From positions 1-20,529 of the forward strand of contig JBBIQS010000123.1 in NCBI GenBank assembly GCA_037442205.1: DNA of 20,529 bases, read 5' to 3'. The translations under genes were made by a program, and so were the position numbers. Below are positions 6,455 through 14,031 of this stretch, one piece after another. Position 1 is the stretch's first letter; each line of letters opens with the position of its first letter. Under the pieces are notes generated by a model. The model had not been told where the DNA came from. It worked only from the letters and a program-made list of their open reading frames with translations, and did no database searches. The stretch comes from JBBIQS01 sp037442205. GTDB lineage: Bacteria > Myxococcota > Myxococcia > Myxococcales > UBA5297.

Positions 6455-7822
6455 TCACCGCGCCAGCCGATTGGACAGCTCGTCGACTGCCTTCTTGAGC
6501 TGCAGGTCGGAGCCGACTTCCTGCTCCACCTTCTCGCAGCTGGCCATGACGGTGGAGTGGTCGCGGTTGAACTTGTCGCCGATCTCGGGGAAGGAGGCCT
6601 GGGTCATCGAGCGGGCCAGGAACATCGCCACCTGGCGGGCGCGGACGAACTGCTTCTGCCGGCGCGGTCCCTTCAGGTCGGCCTCGCTGACCTTGTAGTA
6701 CTTGGCCACTTCCTTCTGGATCTGCTCCACGTCCAGCGGCCGCGCCGCCGGCAGCACGTTCTTGAGGATGTGCGCCGCCAACTCCTCGGTCAGCGGCTGC
6801 CGGGCCAGGCTGTGGTGGGCGTAGACCCGGTTCAGCGCCATCTGCAGCTCGCGCACGTTCTTCTGCACCGTGCGCGCGATGTAGTTGGCCACCGCGTCCG
6901 GCAGCGCCACCCCCAGGGTCTCGGCCTTCTTCTTGAGGATCGCCACCCGGGTCTCGAAGTCCGGCTCCTGGATGTCGGCGATCAGCCCCGAGGCGAAGCG
7001 GCTCTTCAGGCGGTCGGCCAGCCCGGGGATCTCGCTGGGCACGGTGTCGCTGGTGATCGCCACCGGCTTGCGCGCCGCCTGCAGCGCGTTGAAGGTGTGG
7101 AAGAACTCCTCCTGCGTCATCTCGCGGGTGCCCAAGAACTGGATGTCGTCGATCAGCAGGCAGTCGCACTCCTCGCGGTACTTGCGCCGGAACTCGGGCA
7201 TCCGGTGGTCGCGCACCGAGAGGATGAACTCGTTGGTGAACTCCTCGCTCGACAGGTAGACCACCCGCGCGCTGGGGTTCTTCTGCAGCAGCACGTTGCC
7301 CACCGCGTGCAGGAGGTGGGTCTTGCCCAGCCCGGTGCCGCCGTAGATGAACAGCGGGTTGAAGGCGGTCCCCGGCTGGTCGGCCACCGCCCGCGCCCCG
7401 GCGTAGGCCAGCTGGTTGGAGGGCGCCGAGACGAAGGTCTCGAAGACGAAGCGCTCGTCGAGCCGGCGCTTCTCCGAGGCGGCTTTGACCGGCGGCGGCG
7501 GGGGCGGAGGAACCGTCGGCGCGGCCTCCTTGAGCCCCTCGTCGATCACCCACTCGATGGCCACCGGCGAGCTGAGCTCGGCCTCCATCGCCAGGCACAG
7601 GTCCTCGCGGAAGTGGTCGTCGATGAAGTCCCGGTAGAACTTGTCCTGGACCGCCAGCCTCACCCGGCCGTCGGCGCCCAGCCCCTGGCAGCGGATGCGC
7701 TTGACCCAGCCCTGGACGTACTCGCTGCCCGTCAGCCGCGGCGAGGTCATCGCCCGCGAGAAGGCGGCAACGACCTGAGGCTCGCTCACGGGAGCGGCGC
7801 TGGTGCTGGCAACCGTTGTCAC
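6455..7822 (-). CDS. dnaA: Chromosomal replication initiator protein DnaA
   Basis: The product is 455 residues from a GTG start with a GGTGGAG ribosome site. DnaA binds DnaA boxes at oriC, forms an ATP filament and opens the duplex. Domain I is about 14-95, then a short Pro-rich domain II (seven Pro at 105-111), and the AAA+ domain 123-350 with Walker A GGTGLGKT (161-168), Walker B LLIDDIQFL (222-230) and sensor 1 around AITSD (255-259). The box VII arginine segment is near 271-275. Domain IV (about 365-455) has the helix-turn-helix signature FNRDHSTV (418-425), one residue shorter than the common FGGRDHTTV and with Ser for Thr. It is not in an operon with dnaN here, and the candidate origin lies just upstream of its start. 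Confidence 0.97.
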   Translation of the reverse strand: MTTVASTSAAPVSEPQVVAAFSRAMTSPRLTGSEYVQGWVKRIRCQGLGADGRVRLAVQDKFYRDFIDDHFREDLCLAMEAELSSPVAIEWVIDEGLKEAAPTVPPPPPPPVKAASEKRRLDERFVFETFVSAPSNQLAYAGARAVADQPGTAFNPLFIYGGTGLGKTHLLHAVGNVLLQKNPSARVVYLSSEEFTNEFILSVRDHRMPEFRRKYREECDCLLIDDIQFLGTREMTQEEFFHTFNALQAARKPVAITSDTVPSEIPGLADRLKSRFASGLIADIQEPDFETRVAILKKKAETLGVALPDAVANYIARTVQKNVRELQMALNRVYAHHSLARQPLTEELAAHILKNVLPAARPLDVEQIQKEVAKYYKVSEADLKGPRRQKQFVRARQVAMFLARSMTQASFPEIGDKFNRDHSTVMASCEKVEQEVGSDLQLKKAVDELSNRLAR

Positions 7823-8210
7823 TTAGCTCCACCCCACAGGCTGCGAAGTGGAGGCAGGAACTACCAAACTGGTCGCTGTCGCATCAAGGACAAACTCTCA
7901 CGTGGCGATAGCGGCTCATGTTTCACGGCCGGCTGTGGAAATGTTCCACCGATCGGCCGAAATCCCCGCTCGCGGCGAGGGGTTAGCCGGGGGCTGTGGA
8001 AAACTCTTGAGAGTGCGGCGGGCCCGATATTGAACGCTAATCCACAGGCTGTTAGAAGTTTTCCACAGGCTTTTTGGTGTCGTTTTCCGCACGTTGTCCA
8101 CCGCCCGCGAGGCCGCGACCGATCCGGGATGACGGCGTGCGTCTTGATTCGCCGGTTCCGGGCGTGTCACAAGCGCGCATCCCCCTTCAACGAGCACACG
8201 GAGTGAAGAT
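7823..8210. other. oriC: Candidate replication origin (oriC) upstream of dnaA
   Basis: This 388-base noncoding region carries several DnaA-box-like nonamers: TGTGGAAAT 7934-7942 and TGTGGAAAA 7995-8003 in one orientation, then TAATCCACA 8038-8046, TTTTCCACA 8059-8067, TTTTCCGCA 8083-8091 and TTGTCCACC 8094-8102 in the other. Three of them differ from TTATCCACA by one base. The segment 8026-8090 is visibly richer in A and T than its surroundings and may be the unwinding element. The position between dnaA and the rpmH cluster is a standard origin location. The region must also include the dnaA promoter, which I could not place with confidence. Confidence 0.7.
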
Positions 8211-10004
8211 ATGAGAGCGCTTCTTCTGGCAGGGCTGCTGCTGCCGACGCTGGCCCTGGCCCAGGCCCCGGCGAAGATCGGCTACCAGGGCCGGCTGCTC
8301 AAGGCCGACGGAACCCCCGAGTCCGGGCAGCTCGACATCACCTTCGCCATCCACGCCCAGGCCACCGGCTCGGCCTCGCCGCTGTGGAGCGAGACGCAGA
8401 AGCTGGCGCTCTCCGACGGCTACTACGCCACGATGCTCGGCGAGCAGACCGCCCTCGACCCGGCGCTCTTCGACGGCAGCGAGCGCTTCCTCGAGCTGAC
8501 CGTGGGCGGCACCGCCCTCAGCCCGCGCCAGCGCATCGACTCGGTGCCCTACGCCCTGGCGGCGCTGCACTGCACCAACCTCTCTGGCGGCACGGTCGAC
8601 GCCACCTCGGTGAGCGTCGGCGGCAAGCAGGTGGTCGACTCGAGCGGCAAGCTCTCCGGCACTGCCTTCTCGACGCCGGCCGCCGGCGGCCTCTCCTATT
8701 CGTCGGGCAGCCTGTCGCTGACCAGCGGCTGCGCCGAGGGCCAGGTCCTCAAGTACGTCGCGGGCGCCTGGACCTGCTCGGCGGTCGGAGCGGTGACCGC
8801 GGTGACCGCCAGCGGCCCGCTGACCAGCACTGGCGGGCTCACCCCAGCGCTGTCGCTGACCGGCTGCGCCGAGGGCCAGGTGCTCAAGTACGTCGCCGGT
8901 GCCTGGACCTGCTCGGCGGTGGGAGCGGTGACCGGGGTGACCGCCGCCGCCCCGCTCTCCAGCAGCGGCGGGACCACGCCCAACCTGACCATGAGCCCGG
9001 CCAGCGCCACCGCCGACGGCTATCTGGCCAAGGCCGACTTCAGCGCCTTCGCCGCCAAGCGCAACACCGGCGGGCGCAACCTCATCGACTGGGCGACCGA
9101 CGCCAACCGCTGGCAGGGTGGCGGGGCGACCGTCACGGTCGACGCCACCGACGGGGTCGAGGGCAGCGCCTCCTTCAAGTTCGCGGCACCGGTGGGCGGA
9201 ACCGGCGGGATCCTCACCTACGGCGACTACATTCCGGTCGATCCCAGCCGCCGCTACAAGGGCCGCGTCACTGCCAAGATGTCGCAGGGCGCCGGGACCT
9301 TCTACGCCGGCTACGTCGCCTACGACGCCAACAAGACCGTGCTGGTGGGCAATGGCGGCACCTACGGCTACTTCATCGTCTCGGCGGTGACGCTGGGCAA
9401 CACCTGGACCACCTTCATCGGCACGATCGCCGGCACCGGAGGGACGCTGGCCACCTTCCCGGCCAACACCCGGTTCATCAAGCCGCTGGTGATCACCAAC
9501 TACCAGAACACCGGCGTCACCTCGGTCGGCTCGTTCGAGATCTACGCCGACGAGGCGCCCTCGTTCCAAGCGTTGACCTCCTACCTCACCAACGCCGCCG
9601 ACTTCACGACTCCGAACACGACGACTCCGATCAACATGAAGTACACCAACGTCCAGCAGAACACCGCCCCGAGCCTGCTGCAGGTCAACGCCGACGGTTC
9701 GATCACCGTTGCCAAGGCGGGGTTCATCTCCCTGACCGCCAACGCCGACGTGATCGTCGAAACCGGGGTTCCCTACGCGCTGATCGCGCTCTACCTGAAC
9801 GGAGCGCTGGTCAACGAAACCCTGGCTCACTCCGCCGGAGCGAACTACTGGGCGCAGATGAGCATCACCGCCCACCGCCAGGTCAACGCCGGGGACAAGA
9901 TCGAGATCCGCGCCGTGCCCTCCCAGGTCTCCGCCGGCCCCACCCTCGGAATGGACAACGGGGTCTGGAGCACCCTGACCATGATGTGGAACGGGCTGGA
10001 GTAG
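8211..10004 (+). CDS. Large secreted surface protein with tail-fibre/C1q-like features
   Basis: The product is 597 residues with a signal peptide (cleavage near ALAQA, 18). Residues 20-118 match the YQGRL domain seen in many myxobacterial and planctomycete secreted proteins (YQGRLLKADGTP, then SVPYALAA at the end). Residues 173-262 are two 45-residue units with the GC.EGQVLKYV.GAWTC motif, a sequence style of adhesins and tail-fibre-like proteins. Residues 283-450 look like a carbohydrate-binding-type jelly roll (GRNLIDW, DATDGVEGSASFKF). Residues 450-597 resemble a C1q/TNF-like beta sandwich (NADGSITVAKAGFISL). It is probably exported and structural, for adhesion or surface decoration. The ATG has a GGAG site. 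Its position between oriC and rpmH is unusual. Confidence 0.8.
   Translation: MRALLLAGLLLPTLALAQAPAKIGYQGRLLKADGTPESGQLDITFAIHAQATGSASPLWSETQKLALSDGYYATMLGEQTALDPALFDGSERFLELTVGGTALSPRQRIDSVPYALAALHCTNLSGGTVDATSVSVGGKQVVDSSGKLSGTAFSTPAAGGLSYSSGSLSLTSGCAEGQVLKYVAGAWTCSAVGAVTAVTASGPLTSTGGLTPALSLTGCAEGQVLKYVAGAWTCSAVGAVTGVTAAAPLSSSGGTTPNLTMSPASATADGYLAKADFSAFAAKRNTGGRNLIDWATDANRWQGGGATVTVDATDGVEGSASFKFAAPVGGTGGILTYGDYIPVDPSRRYKGRVTAKMSQGAGTFYAGYVAYDANKTVLVGNGGTYGYFIVSAVTLGNTWTTFIGTIAGTGGTLATFPANTRFIKPLVITNYQNTGVTSVGSFEIYADEAPSFQALTSYLTNAADFTTPNTTTPINMKYTNVQQNTAPSLLQVNADGSITVAKAGFISLTANADVIVETGVPYALIALYLNGALVNETLAHSAGANYWAQMSITAHRQVNAGDKIEIRAVPSQVSAGPTLGMDNGVWSTLTMMWNGLE
8727..8996 (+). repeat. 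135-bp tandem duplication in the surface-protein gene
   Basis: Unit 1 (8727-8861) and unit 2 (8862-8996) align without gaps. The first two thirds, encoding the GCAEGQVLKYVAGAWTC segment, are almost identical at DNA level, whereas the last third has diverged. This fits a fairly recent in-frame duplication under selection on the Cys-containing half. Confidence 0.85.
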
Positions 10005-10048
10005 CGGTCGGTCCGGCCCCGGCCAGAGGGCAGAACCGGGCGAAGTTC

Positions 10049-10077
10049 TTGACAATCCCGGTCCCGCTCTGTTTTAT
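10049..10077 (+). promoter_or_regulatory. Sigma70-type promoter of the rpmH-rnpA-yidD-yidC cluster
   Basis: A perfect -35 box TTGACA (10049-10054) is followed after exactly 17 bases by TTTTAT (10072-10077), four of six to TATAAT. The predicted start of transcription is near 10084, leaving a leader of about 128 bases before the rpmH GTG. This is the clearest promoter in the window and fits the high expression expected for a ribosomal protein gene. Confidence 0.7.
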
Positions 10078-10089
10078 GCGTCCCTTTTT

Positions 10090-10113
10090 CGCCGCCCGTT
10101 CGCACGGGCGGCG
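10090..10113 (+). promoter_or_regulatory. Perfect hairpin at the 5' end of the rpmH transcript
   Basis: CGCCGCCCGT (10090-10099) pairs perfectly with ACGGGCGGCG (10104-10113) across a four-base TCGC loop. With a transcript start near 10084 it would lie about six bases from the 5' end. It is preceded, not followed, by T-rich sequence, so it is not a terminator on either strand. A 5'-terminal stem can protect mRNA from 5'-dependent decay; that role is inferred. Confidence 0.55.
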
Positions 10114-10211
10114 AGCTCAAGGGATGCCTCCAGAGCGGCCGCCGGCTGGCTAGAAGCGAGCGCGCCGGCACCCTCCCAAGCGCCCCTCATCAGTCAGGAA
10201 GGAGCAGTACC

Positions 10212-10370
10212 GTGGCAAAGCGCAAGCCTACCTATCAGCCGAGCAAGATCCGCCGGAACCGCAAGCACGGGTTCCGCAAGCGCAACTCCACCGTCGCCGG
10301 GCGCACCGTCCTCAAGCGCCGCCGGGCCAAGGGCCGCAAGCGCCTGGTGGTCAGCGCTCCCAAGAAGTAA
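10212..10370 (+). CDS. rpmH: Large ribosomal subunit protein bL34
   Basis: The product is 52 residues, Lys/Arg-rich, and matches bL34 across its length: the N-terminal KPTYQPSKIRRNRKHGFR and the later TVAGRTVLKRRRAKGRKRL are diagnostic. bL34 is a small component of the 50S subunit. It starts at GTG with a strong AGGAAGGAG ribosome site seven bases upstream. It is the first gene after the promoter at 10049 and lies 12 bases from rnpA, the usual pairing. It is about four residues longer at the C-terminus than the commonest bL34 proteins. Confidence 0.97.
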   Translation: MAKRKPTYQPSKIRRNRKHGFRKRNSTVAGRTVLKRRRAKGRKRLVVSAPKK

Positions 10371-10382
10371 GGCCCGACGAGC

Positions 10383-10790
10383 TTGACGGCCGGCCCGCGC
10401 CCGCGCCTGGAGCCCTCGGACGAGTCGCTGCCGCAGCGCTGTCGGCTGCGCAAGCACGGCGAGTTCGAGCGCGTCCAGGGTCGCGGGCGCCGCTGCGTCG
10501 CCGGCTCGCTCGTGCTGCTGGGGCTCGAGAACACCCTGGGCGTGCGCCGGCTGGGAGTGACCGTCAGCAGCAAGGTCGGCAACTCGGTCGTCCGCTCCCA
10601 GGTCAAGCGCTGGCTGCGGGACATCTTCCGCAAGGAGCGCGCGCTGTTGCCTCCCTCGCTGGACGTGGTGCTCATCGCCCGCTCCTCGGCCGCGCAATCG
10701 AGCCGGGAAAAGCTGCGTAGGGATTTCGCCCGCGCCGCTGGATTGTTCTCCGCTTCCAAGGGCCCCCAAGACAAGGAGAGAAGCGGATGA
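10383..10790 (+). CDS. rnpA: Ribonuclease P protein component
   Basis: The product is 135 residues. It is the protein cofactor that helps the RNase P RNA cleave the 5' leader of pre-tRNA. The conserved core is visible: LRKHGEFERVQGRGRR (22-37), LGVTVSSKVGNSVVRSQVKR (57-76) and the basic helix WLRDIFRKER. The usual RNR box reads RSQVKR, so the second and third residues are changed (Asn to Ser, Arg to Gln), while the flanking basic residues remain. The only plausible start is the TTG at 10383, 12 bases after rpmH with only a weak AAGG site, suggesting translational coupling. It overlaps yidD by four bases (ATGA). Confidence 0.93.
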   Translation: MTAGPRPRLEPSDESLPQRCRLRKHGEFERVQGRGRRCVAGSLVLLGLENTLGVRRLGVTVSSKVGNSVVRSQVKRWLRDIFRKERALLPPSLDVVLIARSSAAQSSREKLRRDFARAAGLFSASKGPQDKERSG

Positions 10791-10996
10791 AGTGGCTGCT
10801 CATCGGCCTGGTCAAGCTCTACAAGCGGCTGATCAGCCCGCTGCTGCCACCGGCCTGCCGCTTCCACCCCACCTGCTCGGTCTACGCCCAGGAAGCCCTG
10901 CTCAAGCACGGCGCCCTGAAAGGCAGCGCCCTGGCCGCTTCGAGGCTGATGCGCTGCCACCCCTTCCACCCCGGCGGCATCGACCCGGTGCCTTGA
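10787..10996 (+). CDS. yidD: Membrane protein insertion efficiency factor YidD
   Basis: The product is 69 residues with the family hallmark CRFHPTCSVYAQEAL (residues 24-38) and the C-terminal RCHPFHPGGIDPVP, including three conserved Cys. YidD is a small amphipathic inner-membrane-associated protein that assists YidC-dependent insertion. The ATG overlaps the rnpA stop (ATGA) and has its own GGAGAG site inside rnpA. It is followed 36 bases later by yidC in the standard order. Confidence 0.96.
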   Translation: MKWLLIGLVKLYKRLISPLLPPACRFHPTCSVYAQEALLKHGALKGSALAASRLMRCHPFHPGGIDPVP

Positions 10997-11032
10997 TCTG
11001 GCCGGCTCCCTCGCCGCCGAAGCGACCTCCCC

Positions 11033-12829
11033 ATGACCCCTCCGAATCCTCTGGAAAATCCCGGCGACCAGCAGAAGCGACTGCTGCTCACCATCGTGGT
11101 CTCGACGATCCTGATGGTGGTCTACATGCAGTTCTTCGCCCCCAAGCCGCCGGAGGGCGGCGAGGCGGCGGCAGCCGACGCCGGCGGGCAGGTCCAGGCC
11201 CAAGCCCCGGCCGCCGATGCAGGGGCCGCCGCCGAACTCCCGATGGCAGCCGCTGAGCAGGCCGACGGCGGGCAGCCGGCGGTCGCCCCGCCGGCCGAGC
11301 AGATCGCCGCCGCCACCGCCGAGCTCGAGACCCCGGCCCAGCGCCTGACCTTCTCCAACCGCGGCGCCGCCCTGTCCTCGGCGGTGATCAAGGACGGCGA
11401 CAAGTGGAAGGCCAGCAAGTTCGTCTCCCGTGAGAAATCGAAGGCCGGCGAGCCGGTGCAAGAGCAGCTGGTGCACACCCACCCGAACCAGCCCTATCCG
11501 GTCTCCACCCAGGTCAGCGGCGATCTCAAGCTCGGCGCCGAGGCGATGTACTCGATGGAGAAGGGCCAGGACGAGGTCACCTTCACCGCCAGCACCCCCG
11601 AGCTGACGCTCACCAAGCGCTACCGCATCAACCCCAACGGCTACGAGCTGCGGGTCGAGCACAAGCTGACCAACAAGTCGGCCAGCGCCAAGAAGGCGAA
11701 GCTGGCGGTGGTCTATCCGGCGCAGGTGGACCCGGCTACCCAGGGCGGCGGTGGCATGTTCAACCCGCCGCCGGAGCTGTCGCAGGCCATCTGCCGGCAC
11801 GGCACCAGCAACGAGACCATGCCGCTCAAGAAGGAGCAGAAGACCGAGAGCTTCGCCGGCCCGGTGAAGTTCGCCGGCTTCGACGAGCGCTACTTCGCCG
11901 GCCTGATCTTCCCGCGCTTCGCCGAGGGAACCAGCTGCTCCTTGAGCGAGCTGCCCGGCGGCCAGCTCAGCGCCCAGATCGAGGCCGACCTGGGCGAGGT
12001 GCGGCCGGGCGAGACGGTGACCCGCGAGTTCGGGATCTACCTCGGGCCGAAGGCGCACGAGGAGCTGCAGCGGGTGAGCAAGGAGAACGAGGTTGGGGCG
12101 GGGCTGCTGCCGCTGGGCCAGGAGCCGCCGGCCTCCGCGCAGGGCGGGCCGGCGATCGACCCCGAGCTGGCGCACTCGATCGACTTCGGCTGGTGGGCGG
12201 TGATCTGCCGGATCCTGCTGGACGTGATGAAGCTGTTCCAGAAGGCGGTGGTCAACTGGGGCGTGGCCATCATCCTGCTGACCATCCTGGTCAAGGCGCT
12301 GCTTTACCCGCTGTCGGTCAAGCAGATGGAGAGCATGGAGGCGATGAAGAAGCTGCAGCCCCAGCTCGAGGTGCTGAAGAAGAAGTACGAGAAGGACAAG
12401 GACAAGTTCAACCAGGAGCAGATGCGGCTGTTCCAGGAGAACAAGGTCAACCCCTTCGGCGGCTGCCTGCCGCTGCTGGTCCAGATGCCGGTGTGGATCG
12501 CGCTCTACCGGACCCTACAGTCGAGCTTCGAGCTGTACCGCGAGCCGCTGCTGCCGTTCTGGATCCACGACCTGACGCTGCACGACCCGTACTACATCCT
12601 GCCGATCGTCATGGGCATCACGATGTTCATCACGCAGAAGATGCAGCCGCAGATGGGCGACCCGACGCAGGCCAAGATCATGCTGTACATGATGCCGGTG
12701 TTCTTCACCTTCATCATGCTCAACCTGCCGGCCGGCCTGACGCTCTACATCTTCACCAACAACCTGCTCTCCATCGCCCAGCAGAAGTACCTGCAGCGGC
12801 GGATGAGGTTGAAGGCCGCCAAGGCGTAG
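11033..12829 (+). CDS. yidC: Membrane protein insertase YidC
   Basis: The product is 598 residues, a Gram-negative type YidC. It has an N-terminal anchor TM (17-35), an Ala/Gly/Pro-rich low-complexity linker (40-98), and a large periplasmic beta domain (about 100-340). The conserved five-TM core region covers roughly 385-582, with LVKALLYPLSVKQMESM (419-435), the charged cytoplasmic hairpin (437-470), NPFGGCLPLLVQMPVWIALY (473-492) and the final LNLPAGLTLYIFTNNLLSI. It inserts proteins into the inner membrane alone or with SecYEG. The functional positive charge in the TM2 groove, Arg in E. coli, appears to be Lys421 here, a common substitution. No good ribosome site is visible at the ATG; coupling to yidD is likely. 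Confidence 0.97.
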   Translation: MTPPNPLENPGDQQKRLLLTIVVSTILMVVYMQFFAPKPPEGGEAAAADAGGQVQAQAPAADAGAAAELPMAAAEQADGGQPAVAPPAEQIAAATAELETPAQRLTFSNRGAALSSAVIKDGDKWKASKFVSREKSKAGEPVQEQLVHTHPNQPYPVSTQVSGDLKLGAEAMYSMEKGQDEVTFTASTPELTLTKRYRINPNGYELRVEHKLTNKSASAKKAKLAVVYPAQVDPATQGGGGMFNPPPELSQAICRHGTSNETMPLKKEQKTESFAGPVKFAGFDERYFAGLIFPRFAEGTSCSLSELPGGQLSAQIEADLGEVRPGETVTREFGIYLGPKAHEELQRVSKENEVGAGLLPLGQEPPASAQGGPAIDPELAHSIDFGWWAVICRILLDVMKLFQKAVVNWGVAIILLTILVKALLYPLSVKQMESMEAMKKLQPQLEVLKKKYEKDKDKFNQEQMRLFQENKVNPFGGCLPLLVQMPVWIALYRTLQSSFELYREPLLPFWIHDLTLHDPYYILPIVMGITMFITQKMQPQMGDPTQAKIMLYMMPVFFTFIMLNLPAGLTLYIFTNNLLSIAQQKYLQRRMRLKAAKA

Positions 12830-12872
12830 CGTTCCTGTCCAAGAGGCGGGACCGGCCTCCGTCCGCCCCGAG

Positions 12873-12909
12873 CCCCTTCGACAAGCTCAGGGCAGGCGGA
12901 GTCGAGGGG
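12873..12909. repeat. REP-like interspersed inverted repeat after yidC
   Basis: CCCCTTCGAC at the left pairs with GTCGAGGGG at the right with a single-base bulge; the interior reads AAGCTCAGGGCAGGCGGA. This CTTCGACAAGCTCAGGGCAGGC style is a widely scattered palindromic repeat of many proteobacterial and related genomes, by recollection. Just upstream another bulged stem (12845-12852 with 12861-12867) lies between yidC and the next gene, so the segment may act as a 3' stem region for the yidC transcript. Confidence 0.6.
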
Positions 12910-12962
12910 CCGCGGTTCGGGGATTCCCAAGCCACTGCCGGAAGGACCAGAGGGAGAGAGAG

Positions 12963-13181
12963 ATGGCCGAGAAGAAGCAGAAGGATCCGCTGTTCGCGGC
13001 CGCGGTGCTCAAGCTCTCCTTCCGCCTGGCGAACAACGAGGGCACGCCGGCCTTCAAGTTCATCTACGAAGGCGTGCTGCGCGACTTCAACCTCGAGGAC
13101 GCGACGGTGGAGAAGTACCTCGAGGAAAACTACAACAAGGTGTTGAAGGCCTCGCGCGGCAAGGAGCGGGGGGAGAAGTAG
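12963..13181 (+). CDS. Small conserved-looking protein downstream of yidC, function unknown
   Basis: The product is 72 residues, charged and soluble, with no signal or TM segment. The sequence FAAAVLKLSFRLANNEGTPA (11-30) followed by FKFIYEGVLRDFNLEDATVE suggests a compact helical fold, with a Lys/Arg tail. The start has a strong GGGAGAGAGAG site. In many genomes the gene after yidC is jag (khpB), with Jag-N, KH and R3H domains; none of these is present here, so this is not jag. It may be cotranscribed with yidC, although a repeat-bearing 133-base gap separates them. Confidence 0.65.
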   Translation: MAEKKQKDPLFAAAVLKLSFRLANNEGTPAFKFIYEGVLRDFNLEDATVEKYLEENYNKVLKASRGKERGEK

Positions 13182-13196
13182 CAGTTTCGCCCGCCG

Positions 13197-13230
13197 CCGA
13201 GCGCCTGGGAGCGCCGGCGTCCCGCCGGCC
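13197..13230 (-). repeat. Core copy of the 69-bp intergenic repeat family
   Basis: On the minus strand these 34 bases are identical to the first half of the units at 16593 and 19066: a GCCGGCG-GGA-CGCCGGC hairpin followed by GCTCCCAGGCGCTCGG. It starts 15 bases after the stop codon of the preceding gene. The second half of the unit is missing here. Confidence 0.85.
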
Positions 13231-13312
13231 GGAGTCGGGCGGGCGTGCAACCGCGGAAAGCTCGCCTCGTCCCCGGATCGATCAATCCCGATCCCTGCGT
13301 GAGAGCCCTCCG

Positions 13313-13969
13313 ATGACCCGCCTGCTGCGAATCCTTCCTCTCGCCATCCTGGTTGTCGGCTGCGGCCCGAGCGAGGGACCTTCCGGGCAGACCGGCTGCA
13401 AGAACCAGACGCCGCGCTCGCAGGCGCTCTCCCAGCCCTGCTGCCAGGAGTGGGGCGTCGACGCCTGCGGGGCGACGCTGTTCTGCGCCGCCTTCGACGG
13501 CCGCACCCAGGCGACCTGCTACCCCGAGCGCTCGCGCGCCGACAGGACCGAGTGCACCGAGGACCGCCAGTGCACCAGCGGGTCGTGCAACCTCGCGGCC
13601 GGAAGATGCCGCAGCACCCCCTACACCGCTTGCGAGGCGGCCATCGGCTGCGCCAGTGACCCGGCGGGCAAGCGCTACGCCTGCGACGGCAGCAAGTCGC
13701 CCGCGCAATGCGTCCAGATGGGAAACGGCACCACGGGCGCGGTGTGCGAGGCCGGCGCCGACTGCCAGAGCGGCACCTGCACGGACTTCCGCTGCAAGGG
13801 CAAGCTCGGGCAGAGCTGCGACGTCGACACCGACTGCGTCGAAGGACACTGCGCCATGTGCGGCTACTCCAACGTCTTCTGCTCCAGCCCCAGCGATAGC
13901 CGCGAGTGCCTCAAGGCGTGTCCGAGCGGCGGCGGGTGGAGCACCGACTTCAAGGTCAGCTGCCCCTGA
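13313..13969 (+). CDS. Cysteine-rich lipoprotein, function unknown
   Basis: The product is 218 residues with a lipoprotein signal (MTRLLR, hydrophobic 8-16, lipobox VVGC, Cys17). The mature part is dense in Cys with repeated C-x(5,6)-C-x(3,4)-C groupings such as CTEDRQCTSGSC, CEAGADCQSGTC and CDVDTDCVEGHC, a pattern common in myxobacterial surface lipoproteins and suggesting small disulfide knots. No enzymatic motif is visible. The ATG follows directly after GTGAGAGCCCTCCG, which is a modest ribosome site. It may be functionally related in style to the larger lipoprotein at the left of the window, but the modules differ. Confidence 0.75.
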   Translation: MTRLLRILPLAILVVGCGPSEGPSGQTGCKNQTPRSQALSQPCCQEWGVDACGATLFCAAFDGRTQATCYPERSRADRTECTEDRQCTSGSCNLAAGRCRSTPYTACEAAIGCASDPAGKRYACDGSKSPAQCVQMGNGTTGAVCEAGADCQSGTCTDFRCKGKLGQSCDVDTDCVEGHCAMCGYSNVFCSSPSDSRECLKACPSGGGWSTDFKVSCP

Positions 13970-14031
13970 TCTCGGGGAACAGTCGGCGGCAACTTGAGGA
14001 GGCCGCCGCGCGCAGGCGATGATCCGCTCCC

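Noticed and set aside
10005..10045. Terminator of the surface-protein gene in the GGTCCGGCCCCGGCC segment
   Set aside because: The inverted repeats are short and ambiguous and no T-run follows.
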